DNA of 64,000 nt from Colwellia sp. Arc7-D (GTDB taxonomy: Bacteria > Pseudomonadota > Gammaproteobacteria > Enterobacterales > Alteromonadaceae): NCBI RefSeq assembly GCF_003061515.1, contig NZ_CP028924.1:3100001-3164000 (forward strand), read 5' to 3'. A model generated the notes under the pieces. The model ran no database searches. It had not been told where the DNA came from and was given only the letters and a program-made list of their open reading frames with translations. Positions 1-11,022 of the stretch are shown here, piece by piece (position 1 is the first letter of the stretch; each line of letters starts with the position of its first letter). The position numbers and the translations under genes are program-made.

Positions 1-127
1 CTACTTTAACGCCTTGTGTTATTAATGGTGCGGTTACCATAAAAATAATCAGCAACACTAACATTACATCAATATAAGGTACTACATTTATCTCAGCAAC
101 CTTGCGGCGCCTAACTCGATTATACAT
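1..127 (-). CDS. tolR: TolR, Tol-Pal energiser subunit (5' end only, cut by window edge)
   Basis: About the first 42 residues are present: a short arginine-rich N-terminus ([20 protein letters not shown]) followed by a hydrophobic segment ending [12 protein letters not shown], the typical ExbD/TolR start. The Asp in [11 protein letters not shown] is the conserved transmembrane aspartate that carries protons in this family. TolR forms the inner-membrane motor with TolQ and drives TolA-Pal, needed for outer-membrane constriction at division. It lies 14 bp downstream of tolQ on the same strand, so it is cotranscribed. The rest of the gene lies to the left of the window. Confidence 0.93.
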   Translation of the reverse strand, partial: MYNRVRRRKVAEINVVPYIDVMLVLLIIFMVTAPLITQGVKV

Positions 128-141
128 AGTTAATACCTACC

Positions 142-825
142 TTAGCCGTGTTGCTCTGTCGCTGTTTGACGTTGTAAAATACTTGCAAACTCTTCCATAA
201 AATTACCGTAGCTATTTTCAAGTTTTTCAACGTTATGGCTAAATCGGTTAAATGCCATAACCGCAGGAATAGCTGCAAACAAACCCATTGCCGTTGCGAT
301 GAGTGCCTCAGCAATTCCGGGTGCAACCATTGCAAGTGTTGCTTGTTCAACAGCACCTAAAGCAATAAATGAATTCATGATCCCCCATACGGTACCAAAT
401 AAGCCAATATAAGGACTTATAGAACCAACGGTTGCCATGAAAGGTAAGTGAGTTTCTAAACTGTCGACTTCTCTTGATAATGCAACACGCATTGCTCGAT
501 GAGTACCATCAACAATAACTTGTGGTGCGTAAGCATGTGATTTTCGTAAACGTGCAAACTCTCGGAAACCTGAAACAAAAAGATTTTCAATGCCATCAAT
601 ATGTTCTTTTGCAGAAACTTCGCTATAAAGCTTACTTAAATCAGCTCCACTCCAAAACTTATCTTCAAAGTCTTGTAATTGAGTTCTTGCTGCTATTAAC
701 ACTTTACGACGTTGAAATATCATGGTCCATGAGGCTATTGAAAAGCCTAATAAGGTCAACATTACCAGTTGAACTAATAAACTAGCTTCTAAAAATAAAT
801 CAAAAAATGAAATCTCAGCTGACAC
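142..825 (-). CDS. tolQ: TolQ, Tol-Pal proton-channel subunit
   Basis: 227 residues, the usual TolQ length. An N-terminal membrane segment ([22 protein letters not shown]) is followed by a cytoplasmic loop and two further hydrophobic segments (about residues 130-155 and 165-195). These contain the family signature [17 protein letters not shown] and the alanine-rich [21 protein letters not shown]. It pairs with TolR to harness proton flow for TolA. The start codon is GTG, inside the last codons of ybgC (11-bp overlap), so translation is probably coupled. Order ybgC-tolQ-tolR is the standard gammaproteobacterial operon. Confidence 0.95.
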   Translation of the reverse strand: MSAEISFFDLFLEASLLVQLVMLTLLGFSIASWTMIFQRRKVLIAARTQLQDFEDKFWSGADLSKLYSEVSAKEHIDGIENLFVSGFREFARLRKSHAYAPQVIVDGTHRAMRVALSREVDSLETHLPFMATVGSISPYIGLFGTVWGIMNSFIALGAVEQATLAMVAPGIAEALIATAMGLFAAIPAVMAFNRFSHNVEKLENSYGNFMEEFASILQRQTATEQHG

Positions 826-1225
826 GTTTTAATGCTCCTAATATGCTGTTGGGGATAATACAAGGTTTAGCGATAGATAGGTTAACACAGGCTACTTTAA
901 TTTCAGCCGTACATAACGTTATCTGATTCTGATTCACAATTTGTTGCGAAAAAATCAAACTAGCAGACTTTAAACGGCTTATTGTGCTCGTAATTGTTAA
1001 TAAATCGTCGAGTTTTGCAGACGCCTTATTTTCCATCGCAACCTTTGTGACCACAAAGCCGATGTTTTGTTCTAAAAATATTGATTGATTAATACCAAGC
1101 TCGCGTAACCACTCTGTTCTTGCGCGTTCAAGGAATTTCAAATAGTTAGCGTAATAGACAATACCACCGGCATCGGTATCTTCATAATAAACACGAACCT
1201 TGTGTTGAAAATTAAGTAATGACAT
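815..1225 (-). CDS. ybgC: YbgC, Tol-Pal-associated acyl-CoA thioesterase
   Basis: 136 residues with the 4-hydroxybenzoyl-CoA thioesterase hotdog fold. The N-terminal catalytic signature [19 protein letters not shown] contains the active-site Asp. YbgC is a cytoplasmic acyl-CoA thioesterase that is nearly always the first gene of the tol-pal operon. Its exact physiological substrate is uncertain. The ATG start is clear, and the 3' end overlaps tolQ by 11 bp. In related genomes ybgC follows ruvB closely. Here a 613-bp gap separates them, with a ruvB terminator and a candidate RNA gene on the other strand. Confidence 0.95.
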   Translation of the reverse strand: MSLLNFQHKVRVYYEDTDAGGIVYYANYLKFLERARTEWLRELGINQSIFLEQNIGFVVTKVAMENKASAKLDDLLTITSTISRLKSASLIFSQQIVNQNQITLCTAEIKVACVNLSIAKPCIIPNSILGALKRVS

Positions 1226-1480
1226 GTAATTTATTCAAGTTAGCTAGCGATAAAATTTTAGATGCTTATCATAATAGATAAAGCTCACGTGGAACAAGGG
1301 CTAAGATAAATTCTTTGTAATAATTTAAGTAAAAATCAGAGTAAATTATGGTTGAATTTTACTTAATCAGAATACTTTAGCGAGCAGTGCCCTGCTCTTA
1401 AGGTACTTATAGATTTAGCGCGGTATATTTTAAATTTTTTCACATTAGTTTTTCTAATGATAAATATAATTATTTTTCGT

Positions 1481-1509
1481 TTGTTCAATAGAGTACATAA
1501 CAATATAAT
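1481..1509 (+). promoter_or_regulatory. Sigma-70 promoter of the candidate small RNA
   Basis: TTGTTC at 1481-1486 and a perfect TATAAT at 1504-1509 are separated by exactly 17 bp, on the plus strand, pointing into a region with no plus-strand gene. Predicted transcription start is near 1516. The two boxes match consensus at 4/6 and 6/6 positions. Confidence 0.55.
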
Positions 1510-1515
1510 ACGCTT

Positions 1516-1686
1516 GTTTTCTGGACTCAGACATGAATATTGTTTACTAACAAGTATTCCTGTCACCCTTAAATGTTTTGAATAGGTGTTGTTACCTTTC
1601 TCTCTGATATTTTATAGGAACCCCATTTCCTTCTATCAACTTACATTATAAGTTGGCCCACATATTATATATGTGGGCTTTTTTTT
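1516..1686 (+). ncRNA. Candidate ~170-nt small RNA between ybgC and ruvB
   Basis: This plus-strand interval has a consensus-like promoter just upstream and an intrinsic terminator at its end. It encodes no plausible protein, and both flanking genes are on the minus strand. Predicted structure: a hairpin at 1531-1563 (ACA/TGT outer pairs, GAATA/TATTC, one bulged G, TTGTT/AACAA, loop TACT); a small AGGT/ACCT hairpin near 1595; a 7-bp hairpin at 1637-1655 (CAACTTA/TAAGTTG); then the terminator directly abutting it. I cannot match it to 6S, Spot 42, RyhB, GcvB or CsrB-type RNAs. Family and targets are unknown. Confidence 0.5.
1656..1686 (+). terminator. Intrinsic terminator of the candidate small RNA
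   Basis: Perfect 8-bp stem GCCCACAT (1656-1663) / ATGTGGGC (1671-1678), 7-nt loop, followed immediately by eight T on the plus strand. No plus-strand protein gene lies upstream, so it is best explained by a small-RNA transcript. Confidence 0.8.
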
Positions 1687-1786
1687 GCCTAAATTTCAAT
1701 GAAAAGAATTTATTGATAAGTGATAAATACGGTTGGATTTTTACGTTAACTATCACAATAGCTATAACTTAAGTATCCTGAACAGC

Positions 1787-1817
1787 TAAAAAACAAAAGG
1801 CACCCAAAGGTGCCTTT
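1787..1817 (-). terminator. Intrinsic terminator after ruvB
   Basis: A 9-bp stem AAAGGCACC / GGTGCCTTT (1796-1804 with 1809-1817) with a 4-nt loop is followed on the minus strand by a T-rich tail (1787-1795). It sits 21 bp past the ruvB stop and separates ruvB transcription from ybgC-tolQR. Confidence 0.85.
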
Positions 1818-1838
1818 AATAAGTAATATAAACAAATG

Positions 1839-2843
1839 TTAGCTTGGAAAATCTAAACCAAAATGCAAATAAGCTCTACTTGTGGCAATTCTGCCTCGGG
1901 GTGTTCGTTGTAAGAAACCTTGTTGAATAAGAAAAGGCTCTAATACATCTTCAATAGTTTCACGTTCTTCACCAATGGCTGCGGCAATGTTATCGAGCCC
2001 TACCGGACCACCAGCAAATTTATCAATAATTGCTTCTAATAGTTTTCTGTCCATTAGATCAAAGCCCTCATTATCTACTTCTAACATATCTAAGGCACTA
2101 GCTGCTGTTGCTTTACTTACTATGCCATCAGTTTTTACATCCGCGTAATCTCTAACTCTGCGCAATAAACGATTAGCAATACGTGGTGTACCACGAGAGC
2201 GCCTTGCAACTTCAAAAGCGCCTGCCTGCGCGATATCTAAGTTTAAGAAATGTGCTGAGCGCATGACAATTTCTGTTAGTTCTTGAGTATTATAGAATTC
2301 TAGCCGTTGAACTATGCCAAATCGGTCGCGTAACGGCGAAGTGAGTGCGCCTGCTCGAGTTGTAGCACCTATTAAAGTAAATGGGGGCAAATCAAGTTTA
2401 ATTGAACGTGCTGCGGGTCCCTCGCCTATCATAATATCTAATTGATAATCTTCCATTGCAGGGTACAAAATTTCTTCAACTACTGGACTTAAACGATGAA
2501 TTTCATCAATAAACAAGACATCGTTTTCTTCAAGATTCGTCAGTAATGCAGCCAAGTCTCCGGCTTTTTCCAGCACGGGACCTGAAGTTGTCCGGATACT
2601 TACGCCCATTTCATTTGCAACAATATTGGCTAGCGTTGTTTTACCTAAACCTGGAGGACCAAAAATTAATAAATGATCAAGCGGCTCTTCTCTTTTCAAG
2701 GCCGCAGCAATGAAAATTTCCATTTGCGACTTTACGTGTTGTTGCCCGGTATAGTCTGACAGCATTTTAGGTCGAATAGCGCGATCAACCGTTTCATCTT
2801 CACGGCTTGCTATTGGTTCAATTAATCGATCTGCTTCTATCAT
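1839..2843 (-). CDS. ruvB: RuvB, Holliday-junction branch-migration ATPase
   Basis: 334 residues, normal length. AAA+ motor: Walker [10 protein letters not shown] near residue 63, Walker [10 protein letters not shown], sensor 1 region GATTRAG, arginine-finger region SPLRDRFG, and the C-terminal winged helix ([37 protein letters not shown]). RuvB hexamers pull DNA through the RuvA-bound four-way junction during recombination repair. The gene follows ruvA by 82 bp. The ATG is preceded by a purine-rich AAAGAG. An intrinsic terminator lies just downstream. Confidence 0.98.
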   Translation of the reverse strand: MIEADRLIEPIASREDETVDRAIRPKMLSDYTGQQHVKSQMEIFIAAALKREEPLDHLLIFGPPGLGKTTLANIVANEMGVSIRTTSGPVLEKAGDLAALLTNLEENDVLFIDEIHRLSPVVEEILYPAMEDYQLDIMIGEGPAARSIKLDLPPFTLIGATTRAGALTSPLRDRFGIVQRLEFYNTQELTEIVMRSAHFLNLDIAQAGAFEVARRSRGTPRIANRLLRRVRDYADVKTDGIVSKATAASALDMLEVDNEGFDLMDRKLLEAIIDKFAGGPVGLDNIAAAIGEERETIEDVLEPFLIQQGFLQRTPRGRIATSRAYLHFGLDFPS

Positions 2844-2926
2844 GTATTACTCTTTGGAAATGTTAATTAGCGCACTAAGCACCACACTTGATAAATTTGT
2901 CTTCAACCTAATGCACTTAGCCTTGT

Positions 2927-3544
2927 TTATAACATTGCTTTTAAAGCATTGCGGATCAAATCTTCGCTAGTTTTAGTTGCTTCATACACTGACTTAACCG
3001 CTTTATCAGCTTGCTGTTGACTATACCCTAAAGACACTAATGCGTTAATAGCATCGCCTTTATTATCACTAACAAAAGTATTGGCTTGATTAACATCTGT
3101 TGGCATCATATGAGCAAGTGCATCGCTACTGTTAGTTTGCCAATCTTTAAGCCTATCACGCATTTCAATCAACAAACGTTCTGCTGTTTTTTTGCCAACA
3201 CCGGGAATTTTTACAATAGTGGTTAAATCGTCATGTATTACACAACTCACAAATTGGTCGGCAGACATGCCTGATAAAATAGCTAAGCCTAATTTAGGGC
3301 CAACACCATTAACTTTAATCAGCAATCGAAATAGCTTACGCTCAACTTTATTAGCGAAGCCATAAAGTAACTGCGCATCTTCACGAACAACAAAGTGGGT
3401 ATACAGGGTGGCTTCTTGATTAATTTCGCCTAGTGCATAAATGCTAGTCATGGGCATAGTAACTTCGTAGCCAACTCCATGGCATTCTATTAAAATTTCA
3501 GGGGCCATTTTTTCTATTAATGTGCCACGTAAACGTCCAATCAC
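2927..3544 (-). CDS. ruvA: RuvA, Holliday-junction binding subunit
   Basis: 205 residues. The OB-fold N-terminus ([12 protein letters not shown]...[16 protein letters not shown]) is followed by two helix-hairpin-helix motifs ([15 protein letters not shown] and [16 protein letters not shown]) and a flexible linker leading to the C-terminal RuvB-contact domain ([20 protein letters not shown]). The start is GTG, supported by AAAGG seven bases upstream and by the conserved VIGRLRG beginning. RuvA tetramers hold the junction in square-planar form and load RuvB. Confidence 0.97.
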   Translation of the reverse strand: MIGRLRGTLIEKMAPEILIECHGVGYEVTMPMTSIYALGEINQEATLYTHFVVREDAQLLYGFANKVERKLFRLLIKVNGVGPKLGLAILSGMSADQFVSCVIHDDLTTIVKIPGVGKKTAERLLIEMRDRLKDWQTNSSDALAHMMPTDVNQANTFVSDNKGDAINALVSLGYSQQQADKAVKSVYEATKTSEDLIRNALKAML

Positions 3545-3666
3545 GGATTAACCTTTAACGAGAAATGATCTATGTCGCCACCATACCACTAGATATTTAT
3601 ACAGTAAAGTTTAAGGCGTTATTTATTTCACACTAAATTTTTTCCGATTAGCTAACGCCATCACCT

Positions 3667-4193
3667 TTAACGTAAGCGTCCTCTAACTGTTTTACTGGCT
3701 TGACCTGAAAGTTTACTGATCGAGTCATGACTGTGTGCATGACAAAGTGCAACGGCTAATGCGTCTGCTGCATCAGCTTGGGGTGTGCCTGGTAATTTCA
3801 ATATAGTTTTAACCATATGTTGTACTTGAGTTTTATCTGCCGCTCCAGTACCCACAACTGATTGCTTTATTTGTCTAGCCGAATACTCCGCTATTGTTAA
3901 GCCATTATTAGTTGCCGCAACAATAGCCGCCCCCGAGCTTGACCTAGCTTTAATGCTGAGTCAGGATTCTTCGCCATAAAAACTTGTTCAATAGCAAACA
4001 TATCCGGCTGAAATTGTAGGATAATCTCACTTACGCCAGCAAAAATGGTTTGCAAGCGCATGCCTAAATCTTCACCTGAAGCAGTTGCTTTAATGCAACC
4101 GCTACCTAAATAGATGAAATTTCGTCCCTGCTGTTTAATAACACCATAGCCAGTTAAACGTGATCCAGGATCTATGCCTAAAATAATACTCAC
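3667..4193 (-). pseudogene. ruvC: RuvC, Holliday-junction endonuclease, single-base frameshift
   Basis: The N-terminal part (from ATG at 4193) reads [17 protein letters not shown] with the first catalytic Asp, then [22 protein letters not shown] with the catalytic Glu. It then leaves frame at the run of five C on the plus strand (3930-3934). Adding one base restores RuvC through to the C-terminus, where [15 protein letters not shown]...[17 protein letters not shown] carries the last catalytic acidic residues and the stop is at 3667. The repaired protein would be about 175 residues, matching the family. The lesion could be an assembly error in a homopolymer or a real -1 deletion. Flanking ruvA, ruvB and aspS are intact. 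Confidence 0.9.
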
Positions 4194-4227
4194 TAAAAGT
4201 ACCTTTAATAATCAGTTAAGTGTGGTT

Positions 4228-4274
4228 GAAAAAAAACGCACGAATAAAGCCTAAGTAGCATTCATTCGTGCGTT
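4228..4274 (-). terminator. Terminator after aspS
   Basis: Perfect 10-bp stem ACGCACGAAT (4236-4245) / ATTCGTGCGT (4264-4273), with at least six T following on the minus strand (4228-4235). It lies between the aspS stop and ruvC, implying that ruvC has its own promoter downstream of it. Confidence 0.8.
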
Positions 4275-4330
4275 CTAATTATTTTTTAATATTAACCGTT
4301 AAATCAATACTAAAAATTCTGAAACGAAAG

Positions 4331-6115
4331 TTATTCTGCTTTTTCGCCAGTATCAGTTTCTTTTTCCAAACAAGCAATGCCTAATTCTTTTAACTGAGTA
4401 GGGTTGGCAAAGCCAGGTGCATTAGTTAATGGACAAGCAGCGGTCGTTGTTTTCGGGAATGCCATTACATCACGAATCGAACTTGCACCTGTCATCAACA
4501 TGACTAAACGGTCTAAACCAAATGCTAAGCCTGCATGTGGTGGAGCACCGTATTGTAATGCTTCGAGTAAGAAGCCAAACTTCTCTTGGGCTTCTTCATC
4601 ACTAATACCCAAAATACGAAATACAGCCGCTTGCATGTCTTGATTATGGATACGGACAGAGCCACCACCTAATTCACAGCCATTTAACACCATGTCGTAA
4701 GCATCTGACAACGCGCCAACCGGGTTAGCTTCTAGTTCAGCAGCGGTTAAGTTAGTCGGAGCGGTAAACGGGTGATGAATTGCATGCATATGACCATCAG
4801 CTTCTTCAAACATAGGGAAATCTACTACCCAAAGTGGCTTCCACTCGCCTTGCAATAATTCAAGATCTTCACCAATTTTAAGGCGTAGTGCACCAAGTGA
4901 CTCTGTTACTACATTATAAGTATCTGAACCGAAGAAAATAATATCGCCAGTTTTAGCATTAGTACGCTCTAATAAAGTGTTTACTGCGTCTTCAGTTAAA
5001 AATTTCAAGATCGGCGACTGCAAACCTTCAAGGCCAGCGTCACGATCATTGACTTTCAACCATGGCATGCCCTTAGCGCCGTAAATGCCAACAAATTTAG
5101 TCAATTCGTCAATACCTTTACGAGAGAATTTAGCGGCGCCGCCTGGTACACAAATAACCGCTACTCGACCTTTCTCGTCGTTAGCTGGTCCAGAAAACAC
5201 TTTAAATTCAACATCTTTTAAAATGTCAGCAACATCTACAATTTCGAGTGGATTACGAAGATCTGGCTTATCTGAACCAAATCGCGTCATCGCCTCAGAA
5301 TAAGCCATACGTGGGAACTCGCCAAGATCTACATTAAGTAGTTCTTGGAATAACCCGCGGATCATGGTTTCAGTAACTTCCATTACTTGATCAGAGCTCA
5401 TAAAAGAAGTTTCAATATCAATTTGAGTGAACTCGGGTTGGCGATCAGCACGTAAATCTTCATCACGGAAACATTTAACTATTTGGTAGTAACGCTCCAT
5501 ACCTGACATCATCAACAATTGTTTAAATAACTGTGGTGATTGCGGTAGAGCAAAAAATTGACCTTTGTGTGTGCGGCTTGGCACCAAGTAATCACGTGCA
5601 CCTTCAGGAGTGGCAGCGGTTAAAATTGGCGTTTCAATATCCAAGAATCCTTGAGACTCTAATGATGAACGCACAGCTGAAGTGACTTTAGCGCGAAAAC
5701 GCATACGTTCGGTCATTTCTGGACGACGTAAGTCAAGGTAACGATATTTTAAACGTTGCTCTTCAGAGTTCTTCTGGTTTGAATCTAAAGGTAACGGCGC
5801 AGACTTGTTTAAAATAGTAAGCTCTAAGCCTAATACTTCAATCGCACCCGTAGCCATATCTTTATTTACTTGGCCGTCAGGACGAGCACGTACTTTACCT
5901 TTAACTTGAACACAAAATTCATTGCGCAAGGTGTTGGCTTTTTCTAGAACATCAGGAAAGTCAGGATCATAAACAACTTGCACTATGCCTTCACGGTCGC
6001 GTAAATCTAAGAAAATTACTGCACCTAAATCACGACGACGATTAACCCAACCACAAAGAGTGACTTCCTGACCCACATGAGATTCATTAACCTCACCACA
6101 ATAAAGACTACGCAT
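4331..6115 (-). CDS. aspS: Aspartyl-tRNA synthetase
   Basis: 594 residues, the bacterial-type length. N-terminal anticodon-binding OB domain ([26 protein letters not shown]), class II catalytic core with motif 2 ([19 protein letters not shown]) and motif 3 ([15 protein letters not shown]), and the bacterial insertion domain between them. It charges tRNA-Asp with aspartate in the cytoplasm. Position upstream of ruvCAB is conserved in gammaproteobacteria, although the yebC gene often found between aspS and ruvC is absent. The ATG start is unambiguous. Confidence 0.98.
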   Translation of the reverse strand: MRSLYCGEVNESHVGQEVTLCGWVNRRRDLGAVIFLDLRDREGIVQVVYDPDFPDVLEKANTLRNEFCVQVKGKVRARPDGQVNKDMATGAIEVLGLELTILNKSAPLPLDSNQKNSEEQRLKYRYLDLRRPEMTERMRFRAKVTSAVRSSLESQGFLDIETPILTAATPEGARDYLVPSRTHKGQFFALPQSPQLFKQLLMMSGMERYYQIVKCFRDEDLRADRQPEFTQIDIETSFMSSDQVMEVTETMIRGLFQELLNVDLGEFPRMAYSEAMTRFGSDKPDLRNPLEIVDVADILKDVEFKVFSGPANDEKGRVAVICVPGGAAKFSRKGIDELTKFVGIYGAKGMPWLKVNDRDAGLEGLQSPILKFLTEDAVNTLLERTNAKTGDIIFFGSDTYNVVTESLGALRLKIGEDLELLQGEWKPLWVVDFPMFEEADGHMHAIHHPFTAPTNLTAAELEANPVGALSDAYDMVLNGCELGGGSVRIHNQDMQAAVFRILGISDEEAQEKFGFLLEALQYGAPPHAGLAFGLDRLVMLMTGASSIRDVMAFPKTTTAACPLTNAPGFANPTQLKELGIACLEKETDTGEKAE

Positions 6116-6313
6116 GTATTTACCTTGAAAATTAAATAATAGTCATTGAAATAAGTAATCGTTCACTTACTTAATTCAATGGCAAAAAGCTAGATAAGCC
6201 ATAAGTGTTGGCAAACACCTAAAACTTATTATGATAAAAAATTGCCGACATTATAAAGCAATGCGGGGCAAAGTCACCCGACATTCCTGCAATAATATGA
6301 GTTATATAATGAA

Positions 6314-9154
6314 TTAAACTTTCGTATCGCTTTTACGATTAAAAGCGTAATGATTTTTGCCTGCTGCTTTAACGTCATACATTAATGAATCTGCAACTTT
6401 TAACAATTCGTTATCAGAGTCACCATCGTCTGGATACATTGCAATACCAATACTACAGCCAATATATGCGTTTACTTCAGGTAATTGAATCGGTTGTTGG
6501 ATAATCTTCAATACTTTGTCAGCAACATACCCTGCTTCGTTTTGATTATGCAGCCCTGTTAGTAGTAATACAAACTCATCACCGCCAAAACGCACAACGG
6601 TATCAGACTCGCGTACACAACCTTTTAAACGATTCGCTATCTCAATTAATAATTCATCGCCAATATCGTGTCCGTAAGTATCGTTAATATCTTTAAAGCC
6701 ATCTAGATCGATAAACAATACGGCAACCAATAACTTTTGCCGTTGATGAAAAGTAATGGCTTTATTTAGCCTATCTTTTAATAACACACGATTAGCAAGG
6801 CCAGTGAGATCATCATGAGTAGCCATGTATTCCATTTTTTGCTCTAATTTTTTTCTATTTTTGATTTCTTGATATAAACGACGATTCCACACCATAATAA
6901 CAATAATAATGATAAAAATTAGAGCGCCCACTTGTAGGGCCAAACGCAATACAACATTTTTATCTAGGCCGGTTTCAATATTAATATCAAACCATTTTTC
7001 GTAAACCTGTTGACTATCAAGATCTGAAAGGCTTAAAACAGCCTTATTTAATATACTGGCTAATACAGGAAGCGACTGGTTAACTGCTAGATGGTTGCCA
7101 TTTTTATCAACTTCTTCAAGTATAGACATAGACAAACTCACTAAACTTTCTCTTTTAAGCAGTTCAGTCCCTGACGATAAGCTGTCAATAAAGCCGTCAA
7201 CAATGCCCTTTTGAATAGCTAATAATCCCTCTTCATTGTCATCAACCAACCTTAATGCAATCAGTGGGAATTGTTTCCTAATAATAGAAATTAAATAGTA
7301 CCCTTTAGCAATAGCTAAGGTTTTGCCGTTAAAGTCTTCTAATCTCAACTGTGTACCAAGTTCACGTGGATGTAAAATAACCCAAGGCATACTCCAATAC
7401 GAATCAGTAAATAACACTTGTTTTTTACGTTCTTGAGTGGCAACCACACTGCCGATAACATCAATTTCTCCGGCAATAAGCGCCTGATAAAGCTCATTAA
7501 AATTTTCATGAACAACATAATCTATTTTTAAATTAAGCCGCTTAGTTAGCAGGTCAAATATGTCTGGGTTTATACCTTTAACTTCATCAAATTTATCAAT
7601 AAACTCGACAGGAATCCAATTTCTTGTGATACCAAATTTAACGACATTATGGTTTTTTACCCATAAAGCTTCTTGCTCAGATAATGTTAAAATTGATAAT
7701 TGACGATTAAAGTAACCGGAAGATTCATCTAAGTGCCATTTTTTTTCTAAAGTGACTAAATCTTGCAAAGGCAAGTTCTCAAAACCTTCCAATATGAGTT
7801 CGCTTAATTTAAGGTCAGTTTTATTTAAAGTAGCATTAACATCACGCTTGAAAACATAACCATAAAACTTTAAAAAAATAGACTGTAACTTATATTCAAT
7901 TAAATAATTCTCAACTATGTCAACTTGCCCTGCTATAACATCAAGCTCACCCTTTTCTGCCGCAGCAAACATTGACTGATAATCGTCAAAAATAATTACT
8001 GAGCTATTTGAAACTTTATCCTGAATATTTTTAACAAAACTTGGCGTATGTATTACACCAATATTCTTATTTTCAATTTCAGATATATGGAGCACCTTAT
8101 CAATATCATTCGCAAAAAATAATCCGTAGTTAATGCTATAGATAACAGGGCCTAATGTGCTGTCTGTTATGCTTTTCTCATTAGTAACGCTTGTTATATG
8201 AATGTCTGCCATATTAATGTTGGTTTGATTAAACTCAGTTGAATTCCCCAATACAAACTCAATATCTAGGCCGCTATATTCTGCCCACATTTGCCATAAT
8301 TCAATAAAAAATCCTTGAGCGTTACCCGCACGAGAAGTACCTGAAAATGGCATTTGGTTATTTGAATATGAAAGCGTAATAACATTCTCTGAACTATCGA
8401 CAATTAACCATTTTGATTTAATAGCTGCTTTTTCTTTCGGGGAGATTTTGTCCATGCCTTGTTGAATAAACTCAAGTAATGGTTTTTGTCCCTTAGCAAC
8501 GCCAGCACCATACTCACCAGTCTCATAAGAGATCCTTGCGAAAGCTGGAAATTTCTGGCTGAGCAAAGCATAGTCTGAAAAGTTTTTTGATAACTTTTCA
8601 ACGCCCGCCATAATCAGTATTTCACCCGTTAACGCCGCTTGGTATAAATCATTACGATTGGCAAAGGACTTTACAGTTAAATTAGGGTATTTATTTTTAA
8701 GTGAAAACTCATGACTTGAGCCGTCAACAACACCTATAGCATAGGGTTTAAGATCTAGAATGCTTTTAATTTCTGCAATCGAGCGATGAAGGAAAAGGTG
8801 TCTATTTTGTCGTAATAAAACAGAAGTAAAATCAAGTAATTCGGCTCTCGCTGGGTTTTTAGTTAGACCCGCATGAATATCGACTACCCCATTTGCCACC
8901 TGCTGAATGGTCTGTTGCCAATTAAGTGGCACAAACTCAAGCTCAACCGCTTGTTTTTCACCCCATAACCGCCACAGATCCACCATCATGCCATCAGCTT
9001 TACCCTCTTCATTAATAAAGTGAAAAGGGTAAGATGTTTTATTAATGGCAATACGATACGTTTGTTTAGTATTTTGCGCATAAACGGGTAAAGCTAACAT
9101 GGCAACTATTAATGTTATGCCTATTAAACATTGTGTTAAATATCTTAAAGCCAA
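6314..9154 (-). CDS. Sensor diguanylate cyclase with three periplasmic solute-binding domains
   Basis: 946 residues. A signal sequence (LIVAMLALPVYA) precedes three successive family-3 solute-binding modules at about residues 30-250, 255-480 and 495-735. A single membrane helix (about 745-770, VGALIFIIIIVIMVW) leads to a C-terminal GGDEF domain. The GGDEF motif reads RFGGDEF and the product-inhibition I-site RxxD is present (RESD, five residues earlier), so the enzyme is probably active and feedback-inhibited. It should couple binding of amino-acid-like ligands to c-di-GMP synthesis. The start is TTG, with GAGAA upstream; the nearest ATG would cut into the signal peptide. It is transcribed divergently from cmoA. 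Confidence 0.88.
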   Translation of the reverse strand: MALRYLTQCLIGITLIVAMLALPVYAQNTKQTYRIAINKTSYPFHFINEEGKADGMMVDLWRLWGEKQAVELEFVPLNWQQTIQQVANGVVDIHAGLTKNPARAELLDFTSVLLRQNRHLFLHRSIAEIKSILDLKPYAIGVVDGSSHEFSLKNKYPNLTVKSFANRNDLYQAALTGEILIMAGVEKLSKNFSDYALLSQKFPAFARISYETGEYGAGVAKGQKPLLEFIQQGMDKISPKEKAAIKSKWLIVDSSENVITLSYSNNQMPFSGTSRAGNAQGFFIELWQMWAEYSGLDIEFVLGNSTEFNQTNINMADIHITSVTNEKSITDSTLGPVIYSINYGLFFANDIDKVLHISEIENKNIGVIHTPSFVKNIQDKVSNSSVIIFDDYQSMFAAAEKGELDVIAGQVDIVENYLIEYKLQSIFLKFYGYVFKRDVNATLNKTDLKLSELILEGFENLPLQDLVTLEKKWHLDESSGYFNRQLSILTLSEQEALWVKNHNVVKFGITRNWIPVEFIDKFDEVKGINPDIFDLLTKRLNLKIDYVVHENFNELYQALIAGEIDVIGSVVATQERKKQVLFTDSYWSMPWVILHPRELGTQLRLEDFNGKTLAIAKGYYLISIIRKQFPLIALRLVDDNEEGLLAIQKGIVDGFIDSLSSGTELLKRESLVSLSMSILEEVDKNGNHLAVNQSLPVLASILNKAVLSLSDLDSQQVYEKWFDINIETGLDKNVVLRLALQVGALIFIIIIVIMVWNRRLYQEIKNRKKLEQKMEYMATHDDLTGLANRVLLKDRLNKAITFHQRQKLLVAVLFIDLDGFKDINDTYGHDIGDELLIEIANRLKGCVRESDTVVRFGGDEFVLLLTGLHNQNEAGYVADKVLKIIQQPIQLPEVNAYIGCSIGIAMYPDDGDSDNELLKVADSLMYDVKAAGKNHYAFNRKSDTKV

Positions 9155-9296
9155 ATTAAATTCTCATTAATGATTTTATTATTACTGCTTATCATATGGC
9201 AGTAAATATACGATTTATGGCCATGTAAAACATAATAATACATAACCTTGTTTATCGTTGAAAATATCAGGTAAAATACGCCTTTATATCACCTAA

Positions 9297-10052
<756 letters not shown>

Positions 10053-10056
10053 ACCA

Positions 10057-11022
10057 ATGATTTCATTTAATAGCTTTTATCAAAAAATAGCCAGCAATCG
10101 ATTAAGCCATTGGCTCAATACTTTACCTGCTCAACTCACGAATTGGCGTGAGCAACATTTACATGGTGAATTTGCTCAATGGCAAAAAACCATAACAGCT
10201 CTCCCCAAAACATCACCGTCAACTATCAATATCAGTACCACAGTACAAGCAGGTGAGCGCGCTGATATAAATGACGGCGAATATAAACGTCTTGAGAATT
10301 TACTGAAAAAATTTAAACCATGGCGCAAAGGTCCTTATCATATACATGGCCTGCACATTGATACTGAATGGCGTTCCGACTTTAAATGGGATCGCTTAGC
10401 ACCGCATATTAGTGATTTACGTAATCGTTATGTGTTAGATATTGGCTGTGGCAGTGGTTATCATTTGTGGCGTATGAGAGGAGCAGGTGCAGAATTTGTT
10501 GTTGGTATTGACCCAACACAACTGTTTTTATCGCAATTTCAAGCTATTCAGCACTTTGTTCAGGATGATAACGTTAACCTATTACCCTTAGGAGTTGAAC
10601 AGTTGCCTGAACTGAACGCTTTTGACACCGTCTTTGCTATGGGTGTTTTGTATCACCGTCGCTCACCCATTGATTTTATTTACCAGCTTAAAGCACAGTT
10701 AGTCAAAGGTGGTGAGCTAGTACTAGAAACTTTAGTTGTTGATGGTGATGAAAATACCGTATTAGTGCCTGGTGAACGCTATGCAAAAATGCGAAATGTT
10801 TGGTTTTTGCCCAGTTGTGATGCAATGTGTGCATGGCTTGAACGTTGTGGTTTCAAAAACATTCGTGTCGTTAATATTGATATTACTGCACTTGACGAAC
10901 AACGAAAAACCGACTGGATAGATACCGAGTCATTGCAAGATTTTCTTGATCCAAATGATAATAGTAAAACTATTGAAGGCTACCCAGCACCTAAACGTGC
11001 AATATTTATTGCTAATAAATAG
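10057..11022 (+). CDS. cmoB: CmoB, tRNA U34 carboxymethyltransferase
   Basis: 321 residues. A lineage-specific N-terminal region with the block [28 protein letters not shown] precedes a SAM-type Rossmann domain ([21 protein letters not shown]). [17 protein letters not shown] follows, and the C-terminal part ends near [20 protein letters not shown]. It transfers the carboxymethyl group from carboxy-SAM to 5-hydroxyuridine 34. It forms a tight two-gene operon with cmoA, and the product is cytoplasmic. Confidence 0.97.
   Translation: MISFNSFYQKIASNRLSHWLNTLPAQLTNWREQHLHGEFAQWQKTITALPKTSPSTINISTTVQAGERADINDGEYKRLENLLKKFKPWRKGPYHIHGLHIDTEWRSDFKWDRLAPHISDLRNRYVLDIGCGSGYHLWRMRGAGAEFVVGIDPTQLFLSQFQAIQHFVQDDNVNLLPLGVEQLPELNAFDTVFAMGVLYHRRSPIDFIYQLKAQLVKGGELVLETLVVDGDENTVLVPGERYAKMRNVWFLPSCDAMCAWLERCGFKNIRVVNIDITALDEQRKTDWIDTESLQDFLDPNDNSKTIEGYPAPKRAIFIANK

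Noticed and set aside
1363..1566. 67-codon minus-strand reading frame between ybgC and ruvB
   Set aside because: No ribosome site or domain, AT-biased composition, and it is antisense to the candidate small RNA promoter and 5' end.
3897..3940. Programmed ribosomal frameshifting in ruvC
   Set aside because: The G-run could slip, but no stimulatory structure is evident and ruvC is not known to use frameshifting; an indel error or mutation is simpler.
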